Assembly (NCBI GenBank): GCA_022570795.1
Contig: JAKUDP010000003.1
Coordinates: forward strand, 1,364,001-1,428,000
Length of the DNA stretch: 64,000 nt
Source of the DNA: Sphaerulina vaccinii
Taxonomy: Eukaryota; Ascomycota; Dothideomycetes; Mycosphaerellales; Mycosphaerellaceae
Reading direction: 5' to 3'
The notes under the pieces were generated by a model, which was given only the letters and a program-made list of their open reading frames with translations, had not been told where the DNA came from and made no database searches. Made by a program: the position numbers and the translations under genes. This document shows positions 9,789 through 22,367 of the stretch, in pieces (the stretch's first letter is position 1; each line of letters opens with the position of its first letter).

Positions 9789-12700
9789 ATGGAATGCTGT
9801 AAGTGTCATCGTGTATAGATCGAGAGTTTTGATAGCTCTATGCGTAGATACAGAAGCATGGAATAAGCGATGTATCACATTTCGTCAGTTCATGGGTTTC
9901 CACTCCTGAACACTGTCCGGCATAGACAGAGCTCGACCACTCCTCCGGCTGGTCTAAACATGTGCACCCACGTTTGCAATCACTTGCGATTTGCAAGCGC
10001 CTCTCTTGATAGGCTCTCTCTGAATCACGAACGATCTCTGTGACGAGGTGGGGGCCGCTTGGAAAGCCGCAGTGATTGCGAAAGTGCGTGAGAATGGTTA
10101 AGGAGATTGTGAATTCTGAATAACCGACATACTCGATCTCGTTGCCAGAGTGGTCTCTTGCCTTACGAGGAGTCTTAGTCTGATGTACCCATTTCGTCTT
10201 TTTCTCATGTTGCCCTTCTTCTGCACAATCAGATACGGCTTCGTGCCAAGCATCATATACGATGCGGAAATGAGTCTTCTCAACAATCGTCCTCCATGGT
10301 CTAGTGGTCTGCTTGTAAGTTGTCGGCGTATGCTGTTACTGAGTCGAAGAGGTGTCTGCATACGGGCGAAGGCCACACTGGTCTTGCCGTTGACAAATGC
10401 GTCTGTTCACTGGAGACAGAACGTTGTCTTTTGGTGTGCTGCATTCTTTTGCTCCGGATAAGTCCTTGTAACAATAGCTGCGGCAGAGTAGCCAACAAGA
10501 TGTGTGTCTCCGAGCATTACACTGCCGATGGGTGACACGATACAGGCAGAACTGACATCTGATACTCATCACTTCGATATCGAAGCCAACATTGAGCGCT
10601 TCTAAGATCGTATTGACGTCAAAACATCCATTCCACGACTCGAGTCTCTTGATCAGTCAAAGATATTCAGAAACCTCATCAGGTCGTTTTGCATTAAAGC
10701 CCAGACAGCGCAGATCTTCAACGTCATCTCACAAACACGAATTTCTCGATACACGCGCATCACGCGTCCGTCTCAAGATCGCGCGTGTCAGTGTCGCGCA
10801 TGTAAGTCATCACCATAAACGCCGTGAGTGGTTGGCCGGATGTTCACTGAGTCGCGTAGCAGAACATGTGCCGTGAGAACGGGAATGTAGTTTGCAGAAA
10901 ACTCAATACCAGACTTTTGGCACTTCGAGTTCGGAATCGAAAGCCGAGCACTCGGGCCGTGTGTTCATGATATTGGAGTCAGCGTGCTGACAAGCAGAGA
11001 TGCTGGGAGTTCGTGTTGTCTAACTTCCCAAGAGTGTTAGGTGTTGCAAGATTGGGTTCTTCGCTCCGCGGGGCAGCGGGAGAAGAGAATCTTATGTGTC
11101 TTCTTCATCGTATAGAGCACAGTGTTCTTATAGGTGCGTTGCGCTATATGCTTGTACAGACCGTAGGGAGACAGTCTGGAACTTCATGACCTTTTCGTGA
11201 TTGGTGGTTGAGGTGAAGAAGTGTTATGGTTGTTGCGCGTTCCTGCTGCAGGTAATCTTCTTAGCTTTGACAAGCCATTTCCAAGGCTCCTCCTTGTCGT
11301 TCGTGCCCATGCCATGCGGTGTTGGCGTTCGTCGCATCGCATCGTGGTATTGGGCAGTAAGTGGCTGTCGAAGTGGCGCAGCTTCTCTCATTCAAGAGGC
11401 GTTCGTGCGGTATATCGCGCAGCTAGTACGAAAGCACTGAGTTCACCATGGGTCGCTCTTCATAACCCCACTTGGATCTCCTTGGAGACTTTCATCTGTC
11501 GAAGGCATGCTATCTCGCCGTCGGCATCTGGCGTGCAGCTTTTCATCGCGCATAGTGAAGTCCTTCGATCGGCCGCCGGAAGACTTCCCCAAGGTGTTCT
11601 GTTGCATATGCCAAGGATTGCAAGTGTCGCAGCAGGGCTGTTGCATCAGGATCATGCCGGTTATGTCACCTAGATCTGTTGACCTCTCCTCTATAGCTGC
11701 TCCCGTAAGCGAGGTAAGTATAGGATATAGCAGACCAATCCACTTCAACAACCGGTCGGGCAAGATTATACAACAGGTAAAGCGTTAGCCGGTTACAAGC
11801 CAGACGTGTGTCTCTGCCGCTGCGGCAGTTGTCGTAACACTTCCGGCAGTTCTTCCATCGCGCGAAAGAAGTATGGTTCGTACAACATGCAATCTTACTG
11901 ATCTGTTAGTTGTGTTAGTGGTGTTGACGATTGAAGTGAGTTGTCCAGAAGCTGCGCATCGGAGTGAGCTTTTGTCGGAGAACCTCCCAGCTGCCTTGCG
12001 CAAGCTGCAGAAGTGGAGTAGGCAGTGAGCGAGCATCACAGAAATGTGACAAATGTCAGAGAACACGCGAGCTGCACCTTGTGCGCAAGGAAGATGACCT
12101 GACCCACAATACAACTAACAGCCGACATGTTGAGAAAGTCGGTGGAAGTCATTGTATGTAGGAGTTAGGGAAGTATTTCTAAGCCTTGCATGCGACGTAG
12201 CACATCGAACGCTGTGTACCTGACAGTATTGCATAGGCTGCAAATGCATCATGCATGAGTGTGCTCTCGGCAACTGATGTGCAGCGTCCAGAAACAAATG
12301 TTTCCTGGTATGCACCAGTTCCGGATGATGGAGAACGTGAATACGATCTGTAACAATCGAGGTTGGGGAAGTCACTTCCTGCATAAGATCGGGACCTGAA
12401 AGTAACATCAGTACATATGGATGAGGTGAGTTCCTGGTTGATGACATGAGGTCGAGAGAAGCTCCGCGCCTCAACCGCATATTGTACCCGGCGTGACATG
12501 AGACGAACAAGTGCTGGCGATCAAACTACCAGCCGATGGGCTGAACCAATATATCGTGCATCTGCGTTCCGTGGATAGGTGCTGCAAGTCCGGTCTCGTG
12601 AGCAGGACAGTGTGCGACCCCAAATATGGACCTTAGTGTTGCATATACACGTCGTACTGCAGTCTATGCCTGAGAAGGGTGCAAAATGCTTGGTCCCCGC

Positions 12701-14311
12701 CAGACGGCGAGCGTGCGGATTATCCAAGCGTATAGGTGAAAGGGGCCACGAGATCGAGTCGATGTCCATTCTAGGCGCCGGACAATCGTTTGGTGCTGCC
12801 GAGTGGAAGGCTACGTTGCCAGTCTGGGCACGTCTTCTATGTTCGAGGGACTTCCAGGCCAGAGAAGCTGCTGAGCACGCCGTTGTCTCGGATATCGCTG
12901 TCACAAGACAGTTGCGGATAGCAAGAATGTACTTGGTGACCGGCTGAAACCGCACTCGCGGAGACAATCGGTGCTCCATCACATCTCGTTTAGTCTCTCC
13001 ACTGAGCTTCTTTGCGTTGTCGTTGTCTACTGTGGAAATGATTCATCACCTCTTGAGTAACGACTTTTGAGGTGTTTTGATCGAGTCCGGTGACAGCATG
13101 GCGACTACTCGGCAACTCTTGGTGGTCAGCAATGCCACGGCTGTTCGATGTGAAAGCCTGGGATCGCCTTGTCGGTTCTCCTCTCGATGTCCTGACCCTC
13201 GCCCTCTGCCAGCTGCCGCGCAACACTAACGATCACGCACGATCGCCATTGCGCACAAAGCTGTGTCGTAGGCAGGATTAGAGCTCTCCAATGGTATGGC
13301 TCTGGAACTCCAGGCGCTTGTCGATGTTGTTGTTGTCTTCTCCAGAACATGGACTCGACGTCGTGTTGCGATATATCAACTTATCGCGCTTCATGGAACG
13401 CCTCTACGTAACAGCGTCCACTTGGTGCCGCAGAAACAGTACTTCGACCCGCTGCCCAAGTTTGAGCTTCTGGCTAGTTCACTCGCTTGCGCATGTCGGA
13501 TGCGGAATGGCTGGACGATGTTCCAAAAGCGCTGTGCCTCAAGGATGATTTTGCAAGGATGGTCCCATGTTTGGCCACGGCTTTTGGCCCACGAGTTTCT
13601 GCTGGCGCGTTCTTTCCTCGCTCGGAATGCACGCACCGCAATTCGGACCTCACTCTCTTACATCTCCACACACCTTTCCTCGTCTTCTCGTGACAGCTGC
13701 CAAACATGTCCGAAGACGATGTGCGCGACACGAAAACAGCCTGGCAAGATTCTGATTCTAATTCAATGCAAAAGGGGCAGAGTACCGGCCAAAATGACAA
13801 GGTGGCGCTACGAAGGGTAGGCCTCTGACACTGGCCAAATTATGCTGGGACGACGGACGTTTCCTGACAGGCCCTGCAAGCGACGGGGCTGACATCCACC
13901 TTCAGTCTCCGCAAGCGTTCCTGCGCCTTCGACAGGGTTGACCGATGCTGGTCGCCCGAGTAGCGAAGAGTGCCCGGATCCTGGTCGCACACCACAAGCT
14001 CAGCGTGAGTCCCCTAGAGGTGGGTAGTTGACTGGTCGTACAGTTTTATCGCGCCCCGAGTCGCAGTCAGTTCCAATTAGGTTTGTGTCTCTCCAACAAC
14101 ACACATCATCAAACATAAACGCCCAGTTCTGCCACTTCCAAAGATCTCCTTTGGTTTCCCTTCTTTTGGCGCTGCATTTGTTCCAGATTCCACCCACACA
14201 AAAGAGGATCAGCACACATACATAAGCATCCCGCACAGTCGAACCTTCGGCAACATAGGTTCTAGTGCCCGCGACTCTGAACGCCCAAAGGATGCTCGCA
14301 GCTGATGAGCG
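9789..14311. other. 4.5-kb gene-poor interval
   Basis: No ORF here has convincing protein character on either strand. The longest (11221-11673 plus, 12521-12982 minus, 13296-13820 plus) are rich in Cys, His, Arg and Trp and overlap ORFs in other frames, as chance ORFs do. GC content is similar to the flanks, so this is not a RIP island. It contains copy B of the tRNA-like repeat (10279-10432) and a CGCG/ACGCGT-rich stretch at about 10755-10800. It may include a long upstream region of the 14312 gene or unannotated RNA. Confidence 0.6.
10279..10432 (+). repeat. tRNA-like short repeat, copy B
   Basis: Plus-strand copy of the family. It opens CTCAACAATCGTCCTCCATG, has the A-box-like TGGTCTAGTGG, then TTGTAAGTTGTCGGCGTA, and ends ACGTTGTCTTTT 154 bp later. 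GAGTCGAAGAGG about 40 bp after the A box is the best B-box-like sequence in the family. It is the most diverged member. Confidence 0.45.
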
Positions 14312-16756
14312 GTGACGATGACATCAATGCCTCAAGAAACGGCTGCCAGCAGTCTAACGGATCCGAACCACTATCGTTCTTTTGACAACATCAACATGGC
14401 TACCGTAGAAACGAAAGGCCCAATGCCGAACCGGCCATTGGCAGATACCGAAGGCGAACAACAATCTCCAGTCGCGGACTCGACGCGTCGAAAACGCCTG
14501 TCATTCTTCGGAAGAGCGAGTTCAGATGCCTCGACGCGAAAGCAACCACTACAACCTCTACAAGCGACAATGTCTACACATAAAGATGAACTGTCTGGAC
14601 CAGACTCGATAAAATCGCAACCGCGTAGGCCTATGACTGCCGGAAGTGAGCATGGGAGGAGGAAGACGTCGGACCAAATAGAGAGCATTCGGCGTTCCAT
14701 CTTTGGAGGCAGGAAAGGTGCGACGCGACCAACTGCGAAACGATCGCGACACAGCCACCAGATCTCTTCGTTGCAACCGCAGCCCAATGTTGGCTTGATT
14801 CCATTCACATCTCCTCTCCAAGAGGAGATAACACAACCTGAAGTCAAAGGCAATGTTGGTGCCAAAGACTTCAGGGACGAAAGCGACTGTGAGTAGCATC
14901 CAGCTTTCCATATCAGGGACAATCTAACAACACAAACAGTCTATCACCACCGAAAGAAGACGTCAATTTCGTCGCCATTCAACTTTCATCACGTAGGACA
15001 TACAGGTCGGCAGAACTTGCCTACGCGATTGGAGACTGTCGACGAAAGAGCACTCAGCAACAAATTACTAGACTTCGACGCACAAGGTCATGCATTACAA
15101 GGAGTTCCAGCAGACAAAATCCGACATTCGCGCATGGGCTTGGACGCGATGTTGCCACCAAAAGCACAAGTAATTCCGTCGCGACATCGTGGCAGCCCGA
15201 GCGTTGACGAAACCACATTCGACGAGGCATCAGAGACAAAATTCAACGTGGATGAACATTTCAACGAACGACCAGCACTACGATCACCGGAACGCGCACC
15301 ACGACGCTCTACTTCGTCACCAGCATTGAACTCGCCCTCAGCAAGCAGTGCCTCGCACACAATACCGCACCTGCACACAAAAGCTTCATTCGATTCTTCT
15401 CAGCAAAGTCCATCAAGAGCCTCGTCACCGCAATCCGATAGACGACCCAGAGTTCCGGCGCGCGGAAGACCCTTGGGACAAAGTTTCCGAGAAAAGCAAC
15501 CCCTGCCACCAGTTCCACCACAGCAAGAACCTTCTGCAGCTGTGGTCGGAAAGAAACCTTCAAAAGCCTCACTCGCTTCTAGTCGCCAGAGTATCGGCCA
15601 GCTCTTCCCTGGATCGGAAGCAGTGCCTTACCCGGCGAGCATTGCCTCGCAGAAGAGCAAACGATCCAGCAAATCTGCTGCTCCGACTGTGCATAGCACT
15701 TCCACAAAGGCTTTCTCGGATATCCCAGTCGGCCTTGATTGGGAAGATGACATTGATTTTGCCTTTGAGCAAGAAGCGGAAGCGACGTGTGACTTTGATT
15801 GGGAGAAGTACGCACCTTACATGCCACCCACGAAGGAAGAACTGCCACTGCCGAGTCCTGATGAGTCGGGACCAGAGAGTAATGGAAGTGGCGGCGTGCG
15901 TCTTTCAGCTTGGATTAACGAGCCTTCTGCATTGGCAGGGGCTGAGAGCAATCACCGCTCTACGACGAGCACACCAAGCATCTCACCGCTTCTAAACGAA
16001 GATGGCCAGCCATTGAACCACAAGCGCGGATCCTCAGTCGGACATCGTGGCTTCTTGGCTGCGAGAAACGCTTCAACAGACAAACTGACCAAGACTCCGC
16101 CTTTGTCAGTGGAGATCAAGAATGCTGAAGTGAGCACCCCTCCTACAATCAGTCTAACCGCAGAGTCTCCAGGATTTGTAGCTGACGAAGCAACGAAGTC
16201 TCCATATAACACCTCAACATACTTCCCGGCATTCGATAGCAGTATTCCAGAGTATCTGAGCGATCCCGAATCGACCCGTACTGGAGGACACAGGCACCGA
16301 AAGAGCTCCTCGTATGGATCGTTCGACTCCTCTGGACGATCCCTCGCCACTACTTCTGCAGCTTCCGCTTCGGAATCATCAACTTCGATGAGATGGTCTT
16401 CAGCTTCGACGTCTTCTATCCCAGATTTGCTCCACTGTTCTACGCACAACAGCAGGAAACGCGCCAGCTTCAGGAAGAGCATCACACCCGGAAGCTTCAG
16501 GATGCTAGAGAGTGTACCACATAGCCCGGATGGGAGAGACGAGCAAAAGTCCTTTGCTGATGAGGATCGGCCAGGTCTCTCTGATCGCTCGATCAGTGAT
16601 ACGATTTTGATGAGGAGACCTGCGACTTCTGGTGATCGAGCGCTGTTGTTCAACAGTGGGCGAGTTGTGCAGAGAGGAAGGTCTAGCACGCCTACTGCTA
16701 GTCGAATGGCGATTCAGAGTTTACCTGGTGATGAGCAGGAAGGTGGATGGATTTAA
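14312..16756 (+). CDS. Disordered Ser/Pro-rich fungal protein
   Basis: Two exons, 14312-14888 and 14940-16756. The 51-nt intron (GTGAGT...TCTAAC...ACAG) falls after the first base of a codon. The product is about 797 residues. Composition is dominated by Ser, Arg, Pro and Thr with many phospho-site-like RxxS and SP motifs (for example TRRKRLSFFGRAS, ERAPRRSTSSP), which suggests a kinase-regulated scaffold or cytoskeletal/cell-polarity protein. One ordered-looking, probably conserved block is GLDWEDDIDFAFEQEAEATC followed by DFDWEKYAPYMPP at about residues 440-475. Its paired acidic-aromatic motifs could be a binding site. I recognise no enzyme domain or membrane span. The splice junction and full-length frame make the gene model secure; the function is not known. 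Confidence 0.8.
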
Positions 16757-17414
16757 GTGAGATTATGAAAATGAGAAGGATATGTGTGATGATTTATGCC
16801 CGCAACATGGAAGGAAAGATGAAAGAAGATGTACCAGGAAAGTTACTGATCCCCGAGCAGAAGGCAGAGACGAGGTGAAGTGAGGAGAGACGGACGTCCC
16901 TTTGGATCGCATTCCCTTGGACTGAACTGTACTTGAGCGACGGCGCAAGAGTTTCCACGCCTATTCTTGACATTGCTTTGTGCTTTGTGCTTGCTTGTGT
17001 CGAAAGAGAGATACCCGCAAAGGCTTTGTATGGAGATACTTGTACTAGTATTGCTACAATAGTTGTCATCATCAATCAGCAAGAGTGCTAATACATCTTC
17101 ATCATTTCCACATGTCTAGAACAGTCTCAAAGTGGATGATGTGGTTGTTCCTGTTATCGTGAAGAGAGAGTGGGTAGGTTCACCGGGATGAGCTGGGCGG
17201 GTCACTCAGGCGACTTCGTGTGTTTTGAAGGGTCCAACCACAGACAGCCCCTCGAACTTGCTACTGTTAGACTACTTACAACGACAACAACGTTACAACG
17301 ACTGTACCAAACTCATATCCATATTCTCGCAGTGTACTCCATACCAGCTTGGATTGAATTGGATCGCGCTCTTGGAAAGGACGTCTTGGAACATGCTCAG
17401 TGTAGCCACAAGAG
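16757..17414. other. Intergenic region upstream of alpha-actinin
   Basis: About 660 bp with no ORF worth annotating. It should hold the 3' end of the Ser-rich gene and the promoter and leader of the alpha-actinin gene. Nothing further is recognised. Confidence 0.5.
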
Positions 17415-19488
17415 ATGGCTGTGCTTGAGCAATCTTGGTGAGACAAGAACATAAGCAGGACACGATAGAAGTAGGAGGACTAGCACTGACAACGCGATGC
17501 GCATAGGGTCAAAGTCCAAGAAAAGACATTTGGAAAATGGTCAGTCCTAAGCCTATGAACAGAGTGCAGCCAAAGACAGGCATACTGACAATTGTATCAC
17601 CATTAGGCTCAACAACAAACTCAAAACCCGCGACTTACACCTCGACAACCTCGTCAGTGATCTTAGCGACGGCGTCATACTCATACACCTCCTCGAAATC
17701 CTCTCCCAGGAATCCCTTGGCCGATATGCTGCTCGCCCGAAACTCCGAGTTCAACGTTTCGAGAATGTCAACATTGCGCTGGACTTCATCAAGTCGAGGA
17801 AGATCCAATTGACGAATATCGGAGCTGAGGATGTCGTGGATGGCAACCGGAAGATCATCTTGGGACTGATATGGACGTTGATCTTGCGCTTCACGATCAG
17901 CGATATCAATGATCAAGGCCTGAGCGCGAGGGAAGGACTGCTGTTGTGGTGTCAGAGAAAGACTGCATGCTATGAAGAGGTGGAAGTGAAAGACTTCTCG
18001 AGTAGTTGGAATAATGGATTGGCGTTTTGTGCGCTGTTGGACATACATCGTCCGGATTTGATTGATTACGATCAATTGGATAAGAGTGATCACAAGGGAA
18101 ACATGAAACTAGCATTCGACATTGCCAGTAAAGAGATTGGGATACCGGAACTGTTGGATGTGGAAGATGTGGCCGATGTCGCAAAGCCGGATGAGAGGTC
18201 GCTTATGACTTATATCGCATACTGGTTCCATGCTTTTTCGCAGATGGAGAAGGTGGAGAATGCTGGGAGACGAGTTGAGAAGTTCGTGAGCAATATGCAG
18301 GGCGCGTGGGAGATGCAGAACAATTACGAAAGAAGGATGAAGGCGCTTTTGGCATCGATCGTAACGCGGCGAGAGGACTGGGAGGAAGCAAAGTTCGATG
18401 GGACATACGCAGATGCGAAAGATCAGTATCGACAGTTCACGCAGTACAAGCAGAAAGGCAAGCGAGAGTGGGTGGCGGAGAAGAGCGAACTGGCAGGCAT
18501 GCTAGGAAACATCAAGACGAAGCTCAATACATACCGACTACGGCCCTACCAGCCCCCGAGAGAACTCAGCCTGGAAGCACTGGACGATGCGTGGAGTGTG
18601 CTGATGGAAGCCGAAAGAACGCGATCGCAGGTCATCAATAACACGATACGCGACATCAAGAACAACCTTCGAAAGTCCTTTGCAGACAAAGCTAACGACT
18701 TTGCCCTCGCTCTCAAAACCATCAGCGTCAGCATATCCGGTTTGGAAGGCGACGTTGAAGACCAGCTCGAACACACCTCCCAAATCTCACGAAACTTGCC
18801 ACCCATGGACCAATACCTCGATATCATCGCAAGTCTAGATCAACAATGCCAGGAAGCGAACATCGAAGAGAATGACTACACGACTTACACATATGACGAA
18901 CTAGCTTACGAGCTCAGCTTGGTGAGAAGTTCTGTCCAGAAGAAACTCGCTTTTCTGGATAATCAAATGGTGGCGAGAGATATGACGAACCTTACGCCTA
19001 TTCAGCTCGAGGAATTCGAATCAGTCTTTCGACACTTTGATCGCGATCTCAGCAACAGTCTCCAGGAACTGGAGTTCTCCGCCGCTCTTGCCTCACTAGG
19101 TCTTGTATACGACGAAACGGAAATGCACGAACGCTTCCTCGAAGTCGCCGGACGTGGTGGATCTGTGTCGTTCGAGCAATTCATCCGCTTCATGGTGGAC
19201 GTCACAGAAGATCAGAACACTGCAGAGCAAGTCTTTGAATCTTTCAGAGAAGTCGCAGACGGCAAACCTTATGTGACGGAACTGGATTTGACACATAGTC
19301 TCATCCCTGACGAGGTTGTCAAGGAACTATTGGAAAGCATGCCAGAACATAAAGGCCCCGACCTTAAGGAGGATCGCGATTTGCCCAAATATGATTATGT
19401 GCAGTTCATGGAGAGGTATCTTGGTGGAAAATATCAGGAGACAACGACGACGACAACGAATGGGAAGTCATCGTATGCGCAGTACTAG
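17415..19488 (+). CDS. Alpha-actinin (actin cross-linking protein)
   Basis: Three exons, 17415-17437, 17507-17539 and 17607-19488, with introns of 69 and 67 nt, both splitting a TGG codon (TG/G). The product has 645 residues. The tiny first exons encode MAVLEQSW and VKVQEKTFGKW, the classic start of the first calponin-homology domain. Order: CH1 (about 8-115, DLSDGVILIHLLEIL), CH2 (about 125-235, LLLWCQRKT and FCALLDIHRPDLIDYD), a shortened helical rod, and an EF-hand pair. The EF-hand region begins LTPIQLEEFESVFRHFDRDLSNSLQELEF and continues to the C-terminus. The rod is shorter than in animal alpha-actinin, as usual in fungi. It cross-links F-actin at septation sites and hyphal tips. In the first EF loop DRDLSNSLQELE the usual acidic and Gly positions are only partly kept, so calcium binding may be weak. 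Confidence 0.93.
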
Positions 19489-20053
19489 GAGACTGTGGGT
19501 GCGGTGAAGTCAAATGATGGGGATGTTGCTAGTGATTCTGGATTGGACGGGGCTGCAAAGTGGCGAGATTATGTCACCAGCGCTTACGACAACAGCAGCA
19601 GCAGTCCTATGCGACTTGGCATTCCTGTGCTTTTGTGCAGCGATGATGAGAGAACTGGTCGGGCGAGCGCTTTGTCGCATCTTGCTGAAGATGATGGAAG
19701 AGAGAGTGCAAGGCTATTGTAGGGCGTTCTGAGCGATTTGGATTGTGGCGTGTGACTTGTGTGTACGGCATTTGAGCGGAGGCATTGAGATACCAAACAT
19801 GGAGAGAAGTACGCGAGGTGTGCGTGCATGCGACAAGTAGAGGTAGTACTGTTTGTTGAATGAATATATTAGCTGCTTAGCGGCCTCTCCTGGCATGGTA
19901 TCAAGCGCGGGCTTTGGTGCGGATGTGGCGTTCTTGCTCGCGGCTAGCTGCAGCTTGCTCAGCCTCGTCTCAGCCTGATTCTACACCAAGGATACAACGC
20001 TGTACCACATTTCCCATTTCAGATCTTTCGCCGCCTGCAGCTGCTGGAGTACG
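19489..20053. other. Intergenic region
   Basis: 565 bp between alpha-actinin and the HET-domain gene. Short ORFs only; nothing recognised. Confidence 0.5.
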
Positions 20054-22190
20054 ATGGAGCAGGAGAACCACGCTGGACTGTATCGCTCTCTGGATGCCTG
20101 CAATAAGGAGATAAGACTTTTACACATCGAGGACGAGCTGGATACAGAAGGAAGAGTCCAATGTCGACTAGAAGCTGTACCACTGCTCGGATATGCCCTG
20201 AGTGGCAGCAGAAAGCGTAAACGACGACGAGCATCGGACTCAGATATCACCGAGCCTCAAATACCTTTCTACGAAGCCATATCTTGGACCTGGGGCGACA
20301 CCAGCCAAAGAGCTCAAATCACTTTGAATGGCATATCGTTCGAGGTCGCCAAGAATGCAGAAGTGGTGCTCCGAGAACTGTGCTACGCACAAAAACACCA
20401 GATCGTCTGGCTCGATGCGGTCTGCGTGAATCAGAAGGACGACGCCGAGAAAACCCAACAAATTCCTCTCATGAGAGACATATACTCCAAAGCTACGCGT
20501 GTGTTGATATGGCTGGGACCGGACGAGGATAAGCCGCCACGTTGGAACGAAGAAGACGACGATGGAAGCGAATCCGACCTTGATTATAGTCCCGTAAGCT
20601 CAGTCTCAGCAGGGTCTGAGTTCGAGCGTGGGCACCCCGAGTGGGACGAAGGTGACGAGGAAGCTTACGCGGACTGCGATCTCGACTCGAATGATAGTGA
20701 CGATAGAGTTGAACTGGTTCCCAACATTAGCTCTAGCAGCCTGGCAAAAGCCGCATTCGAGGCGATCGACATTCTTGTGGCACACTGTATGGATGTCGCT
20801 GGTAGCTACAATGCCCTCCACTCTATCTTCTGGGATCAGAATAACGACCATCAATTCTCGCATGGTGAATTGCCTGACTGTGATTGGATTGCACTTGCAG
20901 AATTCTATAGCAAAGCTTGGTTCCATCGTGTCTGGGTGGTGCAAGAAGTTATGCTAAGCACATCCGCGATCTGTTGTTGTGGCGCATACTCCAGGGACTG
21001 GTCCAGCATAAGCCTTGCAGCACAGTGGCTACTGTATCGATCATATGAGCGTGTGGAATATGTCGGAAATACTGTGAGGGGTCTCGAGAACGCTGCTATC
21101 ATATGGCGTTTCACAGCCAGACCGTATAGTCTGATGAACCTTCTCAATCTGACCACTGATCTGATCACCACCTTGCCTCACGACAAAGTATATGGAATGC
21201 TTGGGCTCATGCAGGATAATCCTGACATTGCAAACATGGTCCCTGACTACAGGACGGATCTGGCGACAGTTTATGCGAATGCGACTAAAGCCAGCATAGC
21301 TTCCCGCCGTAATCGAGCATCCGCTCTAGAGATGCTCGAATATGCGATTAACCTGGTACCGCACGATAAGCAACAAGAAGATTCCATCGAGTGGCCATCT
21401 TGGGTACCCAAGTATCATTGGAGGCAAGCAGACTTGCAGAATGAGCATACGTCGTCGAAACTTCGTGGTGCTGCTTGCGAGTTGCGAGCACATGGTCATG
21501 CTGCAAATTTCCTGCCATATCGAGAAAGTCCAAGTGTTGATCCGGACATTGAAGACATTACTACAAGCTTGAAGTGTTCAGGCTGGGTGGTAGATCGAGT
21601 GCAGAGACATACAATAAGTTACGACGGGAGCGTGTATTTTGCAGGCGATCAATGCCATCAGTGGGTACTGGCATGCCAGGCCCTGGCTCAATCTCATGGT
21701 TACTCAGATCGTGATGTAGCGATTACCTTGACCAGCGGTTCGACGAAGACTATGACGGATGCACGAAAGGACTCAACTCATGCTGGCGATTTCCAATCTT
21801 TCATCCAGGCTGGTCCGAGATGGCAGAATCATCCTGAATCTGCTCAACGATTTGTAAGCACTCTATGGACTCGCGGCTGGAATCGAGTGTTCTTCACCAC
21901 GAAGACAGGTTACATCGGCATGGGTCCCCCTCGCATGCAACTTGACGACTGTGTCTGGATCGTGCCTGGCAGTAAGGTGCCGTACATCTTGCGACAGCAG
22001 GACCATCACTGGACTTTCGTTGGAACTGCGTATGTGCATGATATCATGGATGTAAGTGTTTTTTTCACTACCTGCTCCCACCAGCGAAGTCCGCTATATG
22101 GAATTAACAGTTCTCCAGGGCGAATACATCCAGAAGCTCGAAGCTGAAGGTCGACTTGAAAAGGAGGAACAAGTGTTCGAGATCCATTGA
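20054..22190 (+). CDS. Heterokaryon incompatibility (HET) domain protein
   Basis: Two exons, 20054-22051 and 22119-22190, with a 67-nt phase-0 intron starting GTAAGTG and ending TTCTCCAG. The product has 689 residues. The HET signatures are clear: FYEAISWTWGD, then IWLDAVCVNQKDDAEKTQQI and MRDIYSKATRVLIWLGPDED, between about residues 70 and 170. A long acidic insert (about 175-225) follows, then HRVWVVQEVMLS. The C-terminus carries the usual DDCVWIVPGSKVPYILR and AYVHDIMDGEY segment, completed by the small second exon. Family knowledge: HET proteins mediate non-self recognition and cell death after fusion of incompatible hyphae. Most genomes hold dozens, and the role of this one cannot be told from sequence. 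It has no NACHT or NB-ARC partner domain. Confidence 0.92.
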
Positions 22191-22367
22191 TCAATGGACT
22201 GACAGTGTTTATGATAGGTAGCTGCTTGTAGCTACGACATCAAAGGTATTCTATGCCATGTTCCAAACACCTCGCTAAGTGCCCCACGTAAATGCCAAAT
22301 CATTAATGTCGTACGTCTCCACACGTGCTCGAGTAGAAGCGCAGATCCTTTCGAACAGAGTCTACTT

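Noticed and set aside
10281..10360. tRNA gene
   Set aside because: The A-box-like TGGTCTAGTGG is good, but acceptor and anticodon stems do not pair and the B box is poor. It fits better as one copy of the short repeat family.
11221..13820. Several ORFs of 100-174 codons
   Set aside because: They overlap on both strands, are rich in Cys/His/Trp/Arg, lack domains and do not extend by plausible splicing.
14371..14922. Minus-strand 183-residue ORF
   Set aside because: Antisense shadow of the first exon of the Ser-rich gene.
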